The notes beneath the pieces are model-generated. The model was given only the letters and a program-made list of their open reading frames with translations, had not been told where the DNA came from and did not search any database. From NCBI GenBank assembly GCA_030248295.1, contig JASANH010000797.1:103985-167984 (forward strand): DNA of 64,000 nucleotides, written 5' to 3'. This stretch comes from Mesodorylaimus sp. YZB2_4. Taxonomy: Eukaryota; Nematoda; Enoplea; Dorylaimida; Dorylaimidae. Below, piece after piece: positions 53,671 to 64,000 of this stretch. Every line of letters begins with the position of its first letter. The first letter of the stretch is position 1. A program made the position numbers and the translations under genes.

Positions 53671-54985
53671 CATCGATTATCTGGGCGGCACTTTGGTATC
53701 ACATGGTGTTGGGGCTTGGTTTTTTTTATAAAGCTTGTCGAATATTTCTAATATGTGTGATATATTCATGTGTTGATTTGGGTTGTTTGTTGCGGGGATC
53801 GTCGATACAGTCACTTGTTTTTTTTTTTGCTTCTGATTGGAATTTGGCCTTGACTTCGTGGTTGTGCTCACATTTTTGGTGAATCGGATCATTTTATGAA
53901 AATTTTGGATATTCTGGGTTTTCGCTCCTATTGCTGTCCAGGGCTGGGGTTGTGAGCGATCAGCTACAAATGAGAGCTACATTATTTTTCATGAACAGGC
54001 GCGTGCATAAGACCCCAATGACCAGATTTGTGAAAAGCCAGCGGTGTGCAGATAAACACAGCCTACATATCGTAAGACGAGCGGCAGCGTTTCCTGAGCC
54101 CCAAATTGGATTTAGTCAACTAGTTCACGAACTCCTGCTTGTTTCTCTTTGCTTTTCACTGAGATGGGGGCATTTCGCCAACCTGTGCAGCTTTCCGCCA
54201 GTGCGAAAAGTTTGTGGTCGCTGCCCAACTTGGCCAAATGTCAACACTATGCTGATCAAGTTGGCTGTCAATTAGGCGAATTTAGGAATGACATCAATTT
54301 GCGGTGTATTGCGTTGTGAGCCAAACACAAATCGATGTTCTGCATTATGGAACAATTTTGTTGACGACTGCAGTTGCGGCAGGAATGTTTTACTCATGTT
54401 TCACAAAGAGTTCATTTGACATCGCAGCGTGGACGGCAGTTAGACTCTTAAACTCACAACTAGAAGGATTTTGACGGAAGATTCACTGTAATTGGCGAAG
54501 GAGTATTAAATCGATTAAAATTCTCGAACGCTGCTGACTGGGTCGTGCTTTCAGCCGGTAACCCCTACAACAAAAGATTTTATGCTAAATTGTACTAATG
54601 AAATTCGACTTTACTGCTAAGCGCTGAGTAGGCACACGATGTTGTACAAGTCGCCGAGGTCTGGAATCTTACTCGCAGTACACAGCATGTTCCCTTGTAA
54701 GCATCTGACAGATATAGGAGAATCCGGCATTTCTTTCACAATCTGACTATCAGAGGGGTCGAAGGAGCGCCGACCATGTAAGCGAAGTATTCCGTAATGT
54801 TGCACGACCTCATGGAGCTGCGGCTAGGAATAATTTGTATCGCTATTCTAAACCTGCGGGAACAAAATGTCCAGTTGTCGTAAATAATTTGGTATTAATT
54901 TCAGGATGGACGGTGGTGGAATGATCAAACCTGAACCAAAAGTGAGATGGTTAAATTCACCAAACGTTTATCATAAAGTTGAATC
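53671..54985. other. 3' flank of copy E and intergenic DNA
   Basis: 53671-53915 matches the 3' flank of copy C. From 53916 to 54977 no gene is recognised. 54978-54985 is the left target duplication of the hAT element. Confidence 0.5.
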
Positions 54986-56351
54986 TAGCGTTGATACAGT
55001 TTTGGAAAAAAGATTCAGTTTCAGTTTCAGTTAAGTTAACTGAATCTCTGGATAGATTCAGTTTTAGTTCCAGTTAACTGGATCTCAAAAGATTCACTTA
55101 ACTGAATTTAACTGAATGATTCAGGTTTTCCTTATAAAGCATTTCGCATCTAGATGTGAACACTTCACGACAACAATTCCCACTTTTCTTCAGTCAAATA
55201 ACTGCTCTTCCGAATTTAAGACTTTAAATAGCTCACAAGGCGCAGTAAAGACCAGAGTCAATACCAGAGGGGCCTTTGCGAGCACAGCGATGCACGACCA
55301 TGTCTCGACAGTCCACCCACCAACAAATCCGCAGACAGACCAAGTACCTGAACCTTGTAACTGTTTTAATTCTAATGCCATAGCTAATGATTGTAATTTC
55401 TTTTGGTCCGAAAGAAAGCTCTGCGCAAAATATTTAGCTCGTTTGGGCAACTACTCAGCAGAGGTCAGCGGCCGAAGTCCTGCAAATTTTTGGAAACACT
55501 CTCGCTTCGTCGGGTCTTTTGTGCAAAACAATGCAGAACCAGAAGCCTGGAAGACGGAACCAAAGCCGATACCTGAACTGCGGGTTTAGAAGAACACTGC
55601 GAGTGTTTGTCATCTTTCTGTCGCCTCGCAAAACACGAATTTAAGAAACCCGCAAGATTTTAGGAGCTGACCGCAGCTGACCAGCAGGCCATTAGGGCCA
55701 AATATTTTCAGTAGAGCCTTCTTCCACACCAGGAACTCGGGAATTATCGAATAAGCATGTCAAGTTCAACTCACTGGCAGGCAAAGCTTTCTAAGATCAA
55801 GAAGATGTAACTTTAAAATGTTTGTAATAAAATGATTGAAATTGAAGAAACCTTTTTTCTTATACTGTAGGTGCTTTTATTTTATTTCAATCATACCGAC
55901 TTCTTTTCAACTTGGACCTCGCCTAGCTTATAACTCTTTCACTCGGCGCTTGCCTGCAGGAAATGATAAAGCACTACAATATTCGTGAAGATTTTGCAAC
56001 ATCTCTCCACATTTGGACCAAAATTCGAATGGATCGATTTGCTTTCGATAACTAGCGTTTTGAACAAAATACCCCTCCAACTCGCGATTGAGATGATTCG
56101 GACCAGCAATTCGTCTAGCTGCGTTTCGTTTCTCTTTGAGATCTGCGCGAACATCCGCAAGCAGATTACTAATTTTCAAAAGCGTAGTAACTCGAAAACT
56201 GAATTTAACTGATTCTAAAAAGATTCAGTTACACTTAAATTCAGTTTTGGCGAGGAGATTCAGTTTCAGTGTCAGTTACACTTAACTGAATTAAAAAGAT
56301 TCAGTTAAATGATAGATCCAGTTTCAGTTTCAGTTAACTGTAACAACGCTA
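54986..56351. mobile_element. Complete non-autonomous hAT-type element, 1366 bp
   Basis: Ends TAGCGTTGATACAGTT (left) and AACTGTAACAACGCTA (right) are inverted repeats with one mismatch. TAGCG fits the YARNG terminus of hAT elements. An exact 8-bp duplication GTTGAATC flanks it at 54978-54985 and 56352-56359. Both ends carry dense CAGTTAACTGAA-type subterminal repeats. The longest internal frame (157 codons, 55116-55589) has no transposase or BED features, so mobility would need an outside transposase. Confidence 0.85.
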
Positions 56352-56618
56352 GTTGAATCAGAAGAAAGTGGGGATGTTCGGAAACAAAAGAGTTCGCCTG
56401 GGTTAGTTGATTCTGGCTAATGGTTTGCATGTCTTCAGAGGTGCAGATCCCCTGGTTTGTAAATTTTCGTTTAAAAAATTCTGGCGAGCCCTGATCATTT
56501 GAACAAGATCTATCCGCGATTTGCACTCGGCAGTCAACCTTTTTTAGCGAGGGTGCTTCTTTACCTGCCTAGCAATCCGCATTTTTCCCTCATCTAAGCA
56601 ACATATTTTTTCTTTCAG

Positions 56619-56850
56619 GAAAATGCGATGATCGATTTGAGGAATTGCTTGCCAAGCCAAGCCTAAATGCTCAACATGAAAACCCAGCCCTGAGCGATGG
56701 TCCAGTGAAAATGAGTGACTACTTGTATCGTTTATCTAGTCACATACAGAGTCACGTTTCTATCTTCCTCTTCTTGGTCTGCACTATTGGCCTAATATAT
56801 GAATTGGCTAATAATTTTGTTTTTCACTGCATGATATCGCATTTAGCAAG
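56619..56850 (+). CDS. Orphan exon with one membrane segment
   Basis: A good acceptor (TTTTTTCTTTCAG) and donor (GCAAG before GTAAGC) bound an open 232-nt exon with phase 1 entry and phase 2 exit. It encodes CDDRFEELLAKPSLN and, after about 30 residues, a hydrophobic helix (HVSIFLFLVCTIGLIYEL). Neither a preceding exon nor the next one was found within the window, although the sequence downstream to 57500 was read. Family unknown. The single long intact exon between mobile elements suggests part of a real host gene or a recent pseudogene. Confidence 0.4.
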
Positions 56851-57567
56851 GTAAGCTTACCAGTGTTTATGTTAGCGCCGAAAGTGGTCTGGGCAATGGA
56901 TCTCTTACCCAAATGTCTGCAGCCAGTGATTGAATGATGATGAACGAACCATGATGAAGTGATTAAGGCCCAGTCGAATCCTGAAACTTCTGTTCTAGCA
57001 TGGGCACATCCATCATCATCATCATATTTTATTCTTGTGCAAACGCATATGCGCAATAGGAGCACAAGAAACATAGAACACAACACACATGACACTAACA
57101 TGTGAAAGTGCGAAAAAGAAAAACGACATTAAGTCTAAAAATAGAACACAAAACGTGGTACCAAAACGCAAAAAATGTCTAAAAGAAATTACGCAAATTT
57201 AGTCAACAAACATCTTGGCGACTGTTGTGACCTCTTCCGCTTGATGACGCGTGGAATAGATACCCATGCTGACGACCATTTCTACAGTCTATGGCACAGA
57301 TTAAAGACTAAAGTCGACTACAAAGGATTTCTCACAAGCAAAGTAATAATAAGCCTCCGGCCAGAGCCTCGGCCGCACCATGAGTCTGATGATGGGATGG
57401 CCTTGACAGGGCCAGCTTTTAGATTTCAGGACACTGTAATGAGAATCAGTCTAGAATTTTTTTAAAGTTTTCTATTTCTTGGTATATTAGGTCAAAATAT
57501 GGCTTTAAAAATTTTAACTTTCTGGTCAACTGAAATAGCCCACGGAGACTGCGTAAAGAGAACTACC
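56851..57567. other. No supported gene
   Basis: A CATCATCAT run at about 57007. A 96-codon ATG frame at 57175-57465 (MSKRNYANLVNKHLGDCC) is unrecognised; it might be an exon but nothing supports it. Confidence 0.35.
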
Positions 57568-58313
57568 TTACATCCTACTGTATAGTTCTGAGTTTCGAGG
57601 CGCAAGGCCGATTGTCACACAGCTTCGTACGTGATAATTGCGCGTCGGCTGAAGGGATCTGGGCCAGAGAGGATGATCCTGCTGGGGTGGCGCCGAGCTA
57701 CGGGTACGGAAGGCGGGCGTGATGCCGGTACGAGGGCCATGGGAGCGCGGTTGTTCAGTTGTGATTGGAGAGATACTTGACTGGATGATGTGGGTGGTGA
57801 ATTGACCTCCGTAGCTGAGGGGGGGAGCTCGGCGGAAGGAGCGGGATCCAGAGTGTCGACGTGGTCGGGCGGGTTGGCGATGGTGTTGGATCCATTGTAG
57901 GCCTTGTAGGATCCACGAAAGACTGGTGATGCCACAGCACGCGTAGATCCAGGCCCACTTGACCTGGAGGGCCAGTCGGCCGAGGAATCCGAAGGGGGAG
58001 TGAGCGTGGATTGAGTCAAGGATGCTCCGGGTTTGAGGATCCAAGGTCTCTCCATCCTTTGCCTTGGCGAGCTCATGAAGGATCTGCGCATGCGCGTCGA
58101 TCACCTCTTGTTGGTCGTTGAGACTTGATTGGGCTCGGATTTCGTCCGAGGTCCAGAGCTCCAAAGGTCGATGAATGACTGAATCGAGGTCGGAGTACAG
58201 AAGCAACCGATTGGTGTGGAGGGGATGAGAAATTAGCGTGGCGTTGAAAGGCCGGGTAATTCCCACTGATGCGTCATAGAGGAGGATTTTGTGGCGGTCC
58301 TCCAAGAGATAGA
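57568..58313 (-). pseudogene. Envelope-glycoprotein-like C-terminal part of a retroelement or endogenous virus
   Basis: Minus-strand frame of about 245 codons. An ectodomain-like part ends in an acidic/helical stalk (LDPQTRSILDSIHAHSPF), followed by a hydrophobic segment (WAWIYACCGITSLSWIL) and a long tail rich in P, R and S. Stalk, membrane helix and tail resemble the C-terminus of class I or errantivirus-type envelope proteins; no specific family is recognised. The frame is cut at its N-terminal side by the poly-A end of the LINE (58314 on), so the rest is displaced or lost. It is an incomplete remnant. Confidence 0.35.
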
Positions 58314-58402
58314 TCTTTTTTTTTTTTTAATATTCATTCGTGATGTTAGAAGGAAACTAGATCCAGAACCATGACAATAAGAAGAAAGAAAGGGGAGGGG
58401 AG

Positions 58403-60156
58403 TTATATATAAAGCTGCCACATGCGTTCGAAATCCTGTACCTTTCCCAGTGATTGAGCAACGTGCCACTGTTGCATCAAGAATCGCTGTAGCATAAAGT
58501 TGAAACCTACAGCTGACATACTAAACACCTCCAAGCGGCGTTCGCTGTACAGGTAATACTTAAGCAGTATAGCTATGAGATTCAAACGATTCCGCACCTC
58601 AACCGCGTACTCCTGATCGGAGTCAACAAATCCGAGCAGCAAATGCTCTGGTGTCCAGGTTACTTTGACACGTTCGTAGTTCTCAAAACGACTGATCACA
58701 CCTCGCCACACTGACAAGGACCACCTACAGTGCACCAGCATATGCTCAATATCATCTTTATCTGCGCCGCATGCATAGCATTCGCTAGAATTGCGTTGAC
58801 CCCATTGCTGCAGCTTCGATGGGGAAGCGAGAATGCGATGCAAGATTTTAAACTGAAAACCACGAAGTTTATTTGGCAGACCCAGCTCCGCTGGGAGAGT
58901 CCAAATCTTCGAATGGCCAGTCACCAACTGGTGGGTACAGAGTACACCACCTCAGCTGTCCTGCAGGGATACTACGCCGACTAGCGACATATCTTTTCTG
59001 TGCTCCCTCCACTTTGTTCGCTGTTACTAATGGATATTCAGGCTCACCTAAAGGTTTATTGGCCATCAATTTTTTCCATGAGACTGGAACTGCCGAGACC
59101 AGCTAGATGTAACGGAAGTGAGACAAATTGCGGTCCACTAAGGCTGTCAAGGCCTGCCATGGGCGGGGTCTCCCTTGAGCATCAAACCAGGACACCACTC
59201 TGGCAAGAGGTCCATCCTGAAGCCAGCTATGATATACGCTCTGCCCCCCCCCGACCCTTATAAACCGATTATTACAGATTAGCTCAGTCGCTATGGCTTC
59301 AGAAGAGGAAACCTCACGAACTGGTGACCCTGAAACCCACGAGTACGCATCCAGGATGCTGCTGTAAAAGGGCCCAGTTGAGGCGCCCAACTTGCTCGTA
59401 TCAAAGTTACACTGCAGCAGAAAAGGTAAACCTCCGACTTGGGTAATTTTTCGAAAGCCAAGTCGAGTCCATGGCGCATTCGGGTCACGGATAAGCCGCT
59501 TGAGCCAAGATAGCTGTAGACCAAGCAGCATAGCGTCTTTATCTGGCACCTTGGCTCCGCCAAAAATTACTGGTTGGATCATCACATCTTGGCGCACACT
59601 CGGCGGCCGCCCACCCCACAAACTCTTGCATTGTATCGCCAAGCGACCTAAGAAAACCCGTGGGGGCAGTAAGGTTCATTAATGTGTATACCAACAATGA
59701 GCCAAGAAGCTGATTCCACACCAAGACTTTCCCAAGTATCGTCAAGCGTCGATGATTCCAATCCTCGACCAATTTTTTAACTTTCACTAGCCTTTCATCG
59801 AAGTTTCGTTTCAGAGCCTGTGCCCTGTCATATGCGATGGTTACCCCTAAGACCTGAATTTCACTGACTGATTCGATCCCACACAGTCTATTGTCCTCCC
59901 TATGCCTCTGACCAAGCCCGAGATACTCTGTCTTTTTCTTATTCAACCTCAAACCACTTACTCGGCTGAATACCTCGAGCACCTCCAAGGCGGCCGCGCA
60001 AGCTGCATCGTCACGAAGGAACAAGGTTGTGTCGTCTACGTACTGGCAGCTCAAATACTCTTTACCATAGAGCGAGATCCCACGGAATCTAGGGTCCCCA
60101 GATTCCTTGGCCCATTTCATCCCACCTGCAAGCGATAGCACATTAATCATGTTCAA
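58403..60156 (-). pseudogene. LINE ORF2 reverse transcriptase and C-terminal part, frameshifted
   Basis: The first residues run GGMKWAKESGDPRFRGIS, then the catalytic YVDD in CQYVDDTTLFLRD, then RVSGLRLNKKKTEYLGLG, all standard for the palm of L1/Tx1-type enzymes. The next frame (59642-59103) has AKVPDKDAMLLGLQLSWLKRL, and the last (58927-58403) has a zf-RVT-type module (CYACGADKDDIEHMLVHC). At least two frame changes occur (near 59600 and 58930-59100). The N-terminal part of the reverse transcriptase before GGMKW is missing at 60157. Confidence 0.75.
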
Positions 60157-61592
60157 AAGGGATTACATCGCTGACTGTGTTAGTATCAAAACACTCTAAT
60201 AAAACAGCGCAACAAATAACGTCTGTAATTGCGATTATATCAAATACATCAGTCTTTTCAATAAGCCAAAAAAAAGATTCATACGTTCTGTCATCATACA
60301 AAGAAAATAAATTTGGATCCTCAGGCGGAGGGACAGTTAAAATATTCGTTGGCAAAACAGTTTTAAATTTTTTGAGTAAAATATAAATACTGTCATTAAC
60401 CGAAAAAAACAAATTGATCTCACCGTAGCATTCCCCATACTGATCTTCACAATTCGAGTACTTCACAATGCTGGCTGTCCTGCGTGAATGATGAAAGGAA
60501 TGGAGGACATCCTAGCCACTAGCAGCGCGTGTTGAGAAAAAACCCCTCTCATTTTCATAATTTGGAAAGTGTCGACACAGAAGGCCCAAAATTTCCGAAT
60601 TTTTTGGTCGTGGCATTGGATTTAATAAGCGATATCTCAAAATGACAAAAAACCAAAACATGGAAACCCCGGATATCGATAAACAAGGATCCTTACCGGC
60701 TGTCTGCATTCTTTGGAAGCCAGCGTTGATATAACCTTGGTACAACATCCTTCATAACTGAAGCCACTACAGAATCTTCTTGAAGCCGACTTGACAAGTA
60801 TTTGTACGCAGCTTGCTGCAACGAAAACCGACGCCTGAGCTGTAACAAAACGCTTATGAATCTAAATCGAAATAAGAAGCACTGTATCACTGCTGAGCTC
60901 ATGTCGTGAAGCTATGTATAATCCAACCAATGGTTAGTTAGTAACCCTAGCCGGAGATTAGAATCTCAAACCAAATAGTTGATTTAAAAAATCTTACCTC
61001 GCAAAATGGCCATTAAATCCTTCAAAAGCAAATGAGTTTATCGACCAGAGTGGACCAAATTCTTTCACTTGATTTGGTAGATGTTGAGCTGCATGCGCAT
61101 TGGAGGTTTGGCTAGTTTACAGCAACAATACAGGCCATTTACCCTAAGTTTTTGTTGGCTTGCCTGATGTACAGTAAAGAGCTAGAAACACTAAATTCTT
61201 TCAGGCACCGAAATGAAATCTAATCATTGACGGTTTCACGGTTACAGCACCTATAGCGATAATCTTTCTTTGTCTAAAACACTATCATGGATTTTCGATC
61301 ACCGAGGACTGCATTTATATATTGTCGCTTCAGATTACACGTCTGATAAATTGGACGTCGCTGTGGGAATATTTCCTTGAAGTTCGCTCTCCGCGGACCC
61401 GTTTCCTTATAAAACTGGAGGTGGGGCGGAAGGATAAGAAATGAAACGAAACGACAAAACACTACGCTGATCAAAAGGACATTGCTTTCCTGTCAGAATA
61501 CTTATATACAGTACATATATGAGCTGAATGGCACGCGTGTTCACTCACTTTCAATTAAATTGGGACAGCAGAACGCCGTAAAGTGAACAGAC
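60157..61592 (-). other. Foreign segment inside the LINE
   Basis: Separates endonuclease and reverse transcriptase. Minus-strand frames at 60466-60143 (QYGECYGEINLFFSV, then LPTNILTVPPPEDPNLF) and 60902-60512 are unrelated to LINE proteins. The first resembles the C-terminal end of a transposon-encoded protein, but I cannot name it. Probably a later insertion, partly replacing LINE sequence. Confidence 0.4.
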
Positions 61593-62236
61593 TTAAATGT
61601 AAGGGCTGTTAATGACTGATCTGCTGGATATTAGGCGTGACCTTGATGACAGCCCGAGCACGAGGTCGAAATGAATGCACAATGAAGTAATTGATTCTTG
61701 TCCAGCTCCAAGCCTGAATGATAGGTCAGTGAAATATCGAGCATTACATTTTGTATTTGTATCTGAGGTAGCAGGTGGTAAGCCAGAAATGGACGAATAA
61801 CCATCAGTCATTTTTCTACAAAATGGATCGCTGTAAAACGCCAATACAGCATGCAGCTCTTTCATCCAGACTTCTAAGACCAGACATCGGCCACTGCCCT
61901 CACGCCAAACACGATCCACCTGGACATTAGCACCTCGCCTCAGCAAAATTGCAACGCCACGAGCATTATCTGTGCCACAAAGTAAATACTCTTAGAGTAA
62001 CCCCACTGCTGCTGCCAGAGAACTTCCTGCTCTTTAGTACAGTGCGTTTCCTGCAAAAAGGTGATATCACACCTCCTATCCTTCAACCACATAAATACCT
62101 CCTTTCTTTTGACTTCTGAGCCTAGACCGCGAGTGTTAGTAGACGAAACTAAATAACTGTACGACGTACTGTGAAATTCACGTGATACCCTGTGTCGACT
62201 GCTATTACCCCGTCTGGTGCCGCTGGCTAAACCCAC
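61593..62236 (-). pseudogene. LINE ORF2 endonuclease domain, frameshifted
   Basis: NTRGLGSEVKRKEVFMWLKD followed by CDITFLQETHC is the start of an APE-type endonuclease (LQET carries the metal-binding Glu). A frameshift near 61960-61975 continues as NARGVAILLRRGANVQ and LVLEVWMKELHAVLAFY. After about 61800 the sequence no longer looks like endonuclease, so the domain is incomplete. Confidence 0.7.
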
Positions 62237-62964
62237 GCCAGACTCATTTTCATCTACCTTATACGTCTCATACTTTCTTCCACGTCATGAGAAATTTCGT
62301 GCTAAAGCATGACCATCACTGACACACCGTTCAGAAAGTGCCTTCCAGCCTTGGCCCCCTACCATTTTGAAATCCATGACATATCCAAAGATGCAAGCGA
62401 GGGCCGGCGACTGGGAGGACACTAACTTCGAACAGGTTGAACCATACTTATACTGTGGTTCGCCAGCATCAGCTTCCCATACCATACTTTAACCATCCTC
62501 TCCATCCATAGATAAATGCTGGGGCCTCATGCTGGGAGCAGTTTAACCATACTCGAAACCATACTTTTCACATTCTAGTAGCCTTTCCAAGATTCCTAAC
62601 CTGATGTTACCAGGACCAAGCTACTATCGATTAGTGTGTATGTGCATGCATGTGTTGATTTTAATGAAGAGTCAATGCTCCCACAGACCCTCCCACACGT
62701 AAGCATATCGATATAGCAGTCACAGGACAAGAAAGAGAGAGCTGGGGACATACTGGCACACACATGATTGGTCAAAAGTGGAGAAAACGGGATAAATGCA
62801 AACCCAAAGCGCGACACATCACGTTACAGATCTTGCCTAAGTAGCGATGTCGTCTTTGGATCCCATGAAAACATTAATAATTCGTACTTGCATGAAAGAC
62901 GCAAAGTGCCCATCCAACCGCCTAACTCCAGCTCTCAACACCCGCCGAGAAACGAAAACAAAGA
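62237..62964. other. Between LINE ORF1 and ORF2 remnants
   Basis: No LINE or host reading frame recognised. It could be inserted or strongly diverged LINE spacer. Confidence 0.4.
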
Positions 62965-63751
62965 TTAAACTTTACCATTTGATCCGTTTCGTTTCTTCGA
63001 TCCACCATTTGATGCGTTTGTCTCCCAACGACGTTTTCGTTCTTGTCTTTGCGTCAACGTTTGATCATCGCGCCAGAAAACTTTTGGCTTTCCAGGGCGA
63101 CTCTGGCAGTATCCGATCAAATTTTCGAGGCGACTCCACACTAATTCTTTGTGCTCGCAGTTGCTGAAATCGACGATCACTGTTGCATAGTCAGCATCGT
63201 TTTTATTGGGAACGATAGTGATCGACTGGAAAATAAACGCGTTAGCCGTCTCTTCCGGAATACGGAAGGCGCCAGTGAAAAACTTCCGGACGATCTCGGA
63301 TTTTTTGAACTTGATTCTGTGGTGCAGACCATATTCGTCAGCTAATCACGATGACACCAGCTGATCGTCGAACAGAACGCTCGAGGCGTTCTTGCCGCTT
63401 TTCGATTATGGCGATCTGGGACTTGTTGGCCTCAATAAGCTTGCCTTGATTATTGACCAAACGCGTCAGATCACCCACCGATTGTTGAATGGCGCTAGGC
63501 AGAACTTGTTCCAGGGTTTGTCTGATTGTAGCCGAAATTTTGTTCGCCAAGGGCTCGCTTGAATCTTGACTATCCATATTCACGTCGTTCATTTTTAAGG
63601 TGATCGGCGATAGAGATGTTGGATGAAAATAGTGCTCGATAGTCGATCGAGATGGAGTTCCCGCGTTCACTTGTTTCGATGCTGGTGAAATACCTGATGA
63701 GCCCTCAATGCGTCGTTTTCCTGGAGCCAGGGTAGTTAGGAAAGGAATCAC
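62965..63751 (-). pseudogene. LINE ORF1-like protein, frameshifted
   Basis: The upstream frame (63751-63338) has a low-complexity N-terminus, then a coiled coil (LIEANKSQIAIIEKRQERLE). After a frame change, ATVIVDFSNCEHKELVWSRL leads to a basic tail (TLTQRQERKRRW). Coiled coil, a nucleic-acid-binding middle and a basic C-terminus are the layout of L1-type ORF1 proteins. The first codon is not certain. Confidence 0.55.
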
Positions 63752-64000
63752 GTAACGTTATCAAATACTCGAAGCTGATCGGTAAAGTTCGATCAAGCAA
63801 ATGTCAGCAGTTTAGACAGAAAGAAAAAAAATACGTGGAAAAATAAGTCGACGTGGCAAAACTGGCGTGAGGTGGCGTGGGTTGCGTCTATTGATTTTAT
63901 CAAGTCGACATAGGGCGGATGCGTGTGTTAAGACCGCATAGACGAGAGCCGAGAAGAGAGTCGACCAACCACCGCCGCTGCAGACATGCAACCCAAAAAA

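Larger units (their letters stand above)
58314..64000 (-). mobile_element. Decayed L1/Tx1-type LINE with poly-A end at 58314-58330
   Basis: Minus-strand element, 3' end at a plus-strand T-run (58314-58330). Going 5' from there: zinc-knuckle C-terminus (58403-58927), reverse transcriptase palm with YVDDTTLFLRD (to 60156), a non-LINE stretch (60157-61592), an APE-type endonuclease (61593-62236) and an ORF1-like coiled-coil frame (62965-63751). Several frameshifts make it immobile. The 5' limit is at or beyond the window edge. Confidence 0.8.

Noticed and set aside
54617-54805. Minus-strand frame reading YGILRLHGRRSFDPSDSQIV, vaguely kinase-like
   Set aside because: No glycine loop, HRD or DFG motif and no splice sites; similarity too weak to support.
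1-64000. CRISPR arrays, bacterial operons, ribosomal RNA genes
   Set aside because: No direct-repeat/spacer pattern, no Shine-Dalgarno-organised gene clusters and no rRNA-like conserved blocks; spliced genes show the DNA is eukaryotic.

Overview
The window is animal nuclear DNA, most likely from an invertebrate. It has spliceosomal introns with canonical GT/AG borders, TATA-box promoters, a receptor tyrosine kinase with immunoglobulin-like extracellular exons, an L1/Tx1-type LINE, hAT-type elements, tRNA-derived SINEs, a solo LTR and Helitron-type remnants. The kinase part has introns of only 45-58 bp, as in some compact ecdysozoan genomes. I cannot name the species.

The core of the window is a tandem, same-strand family of secreted M60-type (enhancin-like) zinc metallopeptidase genes, here named A-F in order. 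The shared structure is exon 1 (signal peptide, ending in phase 1), exon 2 (ricin-like beta-trefoil region plus the first part of the M60 domain, ending in phase 2) and exon 3 (HEFGH zinc motif and C-terminus). Copy B (9382-14071) is the only one open from start to stop (684 aa). A (4458-8203) has lost its 5' half. C (18655-23535) has a frameshift in exon 3. D (42132-45466) has a 4-bp duplication in exon 2 and no visible exon 1. E (49652-53670) has an in-frame TAA. F (47090-47410) is a decayed exon 3 fragment. B, C and E keep a recognisable shared promoter. A and C share an almost identical exon 3 block, which suggests gene conversion.

Left edge (1-4.5 kb): a broken gene with a Helitron-associated DUF6570-like region and a ubiquitin-specific-protease-like C-terminus. 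Next comes a small glycine/arginine-rich (RGG) gene between 117-bp inverted repeats that differ at one base. The right repeat ends where the truncated copy A begins.

Middle (24-42 kb): a long foldback, a solo LTR, a decayed receptor tyrosine kinase (31.8-34.9 kb) with a detached duplicate of its last exon at 26.4 kb, several tRNA-like sequences, and repeat-rich DNA without a confident gene.

Right edge (54-64 kb): a complete non-autonomous hAT element with an 8-bp target duplication, one orphan exon with a membrane segment, and a decayed minus-strand LINE. The LINE 3' poly-A end lies inside an envelope-glycoprotein-like reading frame. Almost all protein-coding material here is either the M60 family or mobile-element debris. 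Some indels could be assembly errors, but the M60 lesions (4-bp tandem duplication, +5 change, substitution to stop) do not look like homopolymer errors.
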